A stretch of 6,195 nt of DNA. Source: Bacteroidota bacterium (GTDB lineage Bacteria; Bacteroidota; Bacteroidia; Bacteroidales; VadinHA17). Position numbers and translations under genes: made by a program. Each line of letters opens with the position of its first letter. The stretch's first letter is position 1. The notes under the pieces are model-generated. The model searched no databases, was not told where the DNA came from, and saw nothing but the letters and a program-made list of their open reading frames with translations. This document shows, piece by piece, positions 5,760 through 6,195 of the stretch. The stretch spans positions 1-6,195 of the forward strand of contig DAOVQI010000213.1 in the NCBI GenBank assembly GCA_030628785.1, in the 5' to 3' direction.

Positions 5760-5915
5760 CAAAATAAGGTGCTGTTGTAAAATGTTGTTGGTGTTATAAT
5801 TTTGTGAATTTTAGTGCTTTAGTGATTTTGTGGCTATAAATAAATTTGCCACTAAGGCACAAAAACACTAAATCCCACTAAAAACAACAGTATGTTACAA
5901 CAGAACCCAAAATAA
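5760..5915. mobile_element. 140-bp MITE with 8-bp target-site duplication
   Basis: The element spans 5768-5907. Its ends, GGTGCTGTTGTAA (5768-5780) and TTACAACAGAACC (5895-5907), are 13-bp inverted repeats with one mismatch. It is flanked exactly by CAAAATAA on the left (5760-5767) and CAAAATAA on the right (5908-5915), an 8-bp duplication typical of transposition. The interior is also an imperfect palindrome: TTAGTGCTTTAGTG and TGTGGC at 5811-5834 oppose GCCACTAAGGCAC and CACTAAATCCCACTAA downstream. It has no coding capacity, so it is non-autonomous. The ends resemble those I recall for IS6-family elements (GGNNCTGTTGCAAA, 8-bp duplication); that assignment is inference. The nitroreductase gene ends 58 nt to the left, where an 8-T run at 5739-5746 follows only a weak stem. 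Confidence 0.85.
5775..5804 (+). promoter_or_regulatory. Promoter-like sequence inside the MITE, reading rightward
   Basis: TAATTTTG at 5797-5804 fits the Bacteroidota -7 consensus TAnnTTTG exactly. TTG at 5775-5777, within the terminal repeat, lies 19 bp upstream, the usual distance for the -33 TTTG box (here GTTG). Transcription would start near 5811 and run through the rest of the element into the gene at 5936, giving a leader of about 125 nt. This is a sequence match only; no activity is shown. Confidence 0.45.
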
Positions 5916-5935
5916 TAAAAACGGGAGGATTATAT

Positions 5936-6195
5936 ATGTGTATAAAGAAAAAGAATTTAAGTTATAACAGACGGACCATGTCCTTCATGTTTCTCGCAGG
6001 AATACTGATGACAATTTTAATTATATGGGTTGGTATAAACTGCCAGGGTAAACTCGATGAGTCAAAACGGATCCTTAAAAAAATTGGTTTTTCACGTGGC
6101 ATTTGTGTTTTGTTGGAAGATACAGGTTGTAAACTTGCTATCAGGCTGGCGCAGGAAAGTGAGTTGTTGATATATGTGCAGTTAACCAACGGTGA
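5936..6195 (+). CDS. Membrane-anchored protein with methyltransferase-like fold, 3' end cut off
   Basis: The frame stays open to the right edge (86 codons), so only the N-terminus is present. The start is well supported: GGGAGGA at 5923-5929 is a strong Shine-Dalgarno 6 nt before the ATG. Residues 4-13 are basic (KKK, NRR) and 15-35 form one hydrophobic segment, a signal anchor or uncleaved signal. C36 is not in a good lipobox (GIN before it). After it, SKRILKKIGFSRGICVLLED (43-62) and LAIRLAQESELLIYVQL (67-83) resemble the N-terminal Rossmann-like part of exported methyltransferase/PQQ-type beta-propeller proteins. The usual glycine-rich loop reads EDTGCK (61-66), so SAM binding is doubtful. 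The full product may be a large periplasmic beta-propeller protein, which this window cannot show. The MITE lies just upstream and may supply its promoter. Confidence 0.6.
   Translation, partial: MCIKKKNLSYNRRTMSFMFLAGILMTILIIWVGINCQGKLDESKRILKKIGFSRGICVLLEDTGCKLAIRLAQESELLIYVQLTNG

Noticed and set aside
5962..6189. 75-codon minus-strand ORF at the right edge
   Set aside because: It is antisense to the open frame at 5936, which has a strong Shine-Dalgarno and a recognisable domain pattern.

Overview
The window looks like a chromosomal segment of a low-G+C Bacteroidota. Supporting signs are A/T-rich leaders mostly without a Shine-Dalgarno, two matches to the Bacteroidota -7 promoter box (TAnnTTTG), an FHS sugar porter beside a zinc-less ROK kinase, a ribbon-helix-helix/PIN toxin-antitoxin pair, and intergenic spaces full of short palindromic and tandem repeats. 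All recognised genes lie on the + strand. I cannot name a genus.

Layout. At 15-64 a nested palindrome can fold as a three-way cloverleaf. At 158-739 lies a DUF1284-like four-cysteine protein with a twin-arginine leader. At 740-1168 is a gene-free stretch with a 40-bp tandem repeat and a 16-bp direct repeat, then a palindrome-rich control region. At 1169-1839 sits a toxin-antitoxin pair joined by a TAATG overlap. At 1856-2430 are a small secreted protein of unknown function and a 42-codon ORF that overlaps its stop codon as ATGA. At 2431-2857 is a second gene-free stretch: a 16-bp perfect hairpin, a 14-bp tandem repeat, a G+C-rich palindrome, a start-less minus-strand open frame and an inverted repeat in the next gene's leader. 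At 2858-5701 are a ROK sugar kinase, an FHS-type sugar permease and an exported SagB-type nitroreductase, spaced 73 and 17 nt apart. At 5768-5907 is a 140-bp MITE-like element with 13-bp terminal inverted repeats and an exact 8-bp target duplication. From 5936 to the right edge runs the start of a membrane-anchored protein whose soluble part resembles a degenerate methyltransferase fold.

How the genes work together. The permease and kinase form a plausible import-and-phosphorylate pair for a hexose or amino sugar. The nitroreductase follows closely enough to be cotranscribed, but it has its own strong Shine-Dalgarno and visibly richer G+C, so its link to sugar use is unproven. The toxin-antitoxin pair and the small secreted gene form a separate block. 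The MITE sits between the nitroreductase and the last gene and carries a promoter-like sequence pointing into that gene.

The most concrete unusual observations are the intact MITE with its promoter, the Tat leader on a cysteine-cluster protein normally seen without one, and the exported nitroreductase behind a sugar kinase/permease pair. I see no clear evidence of a wholly new multi-gene system here.
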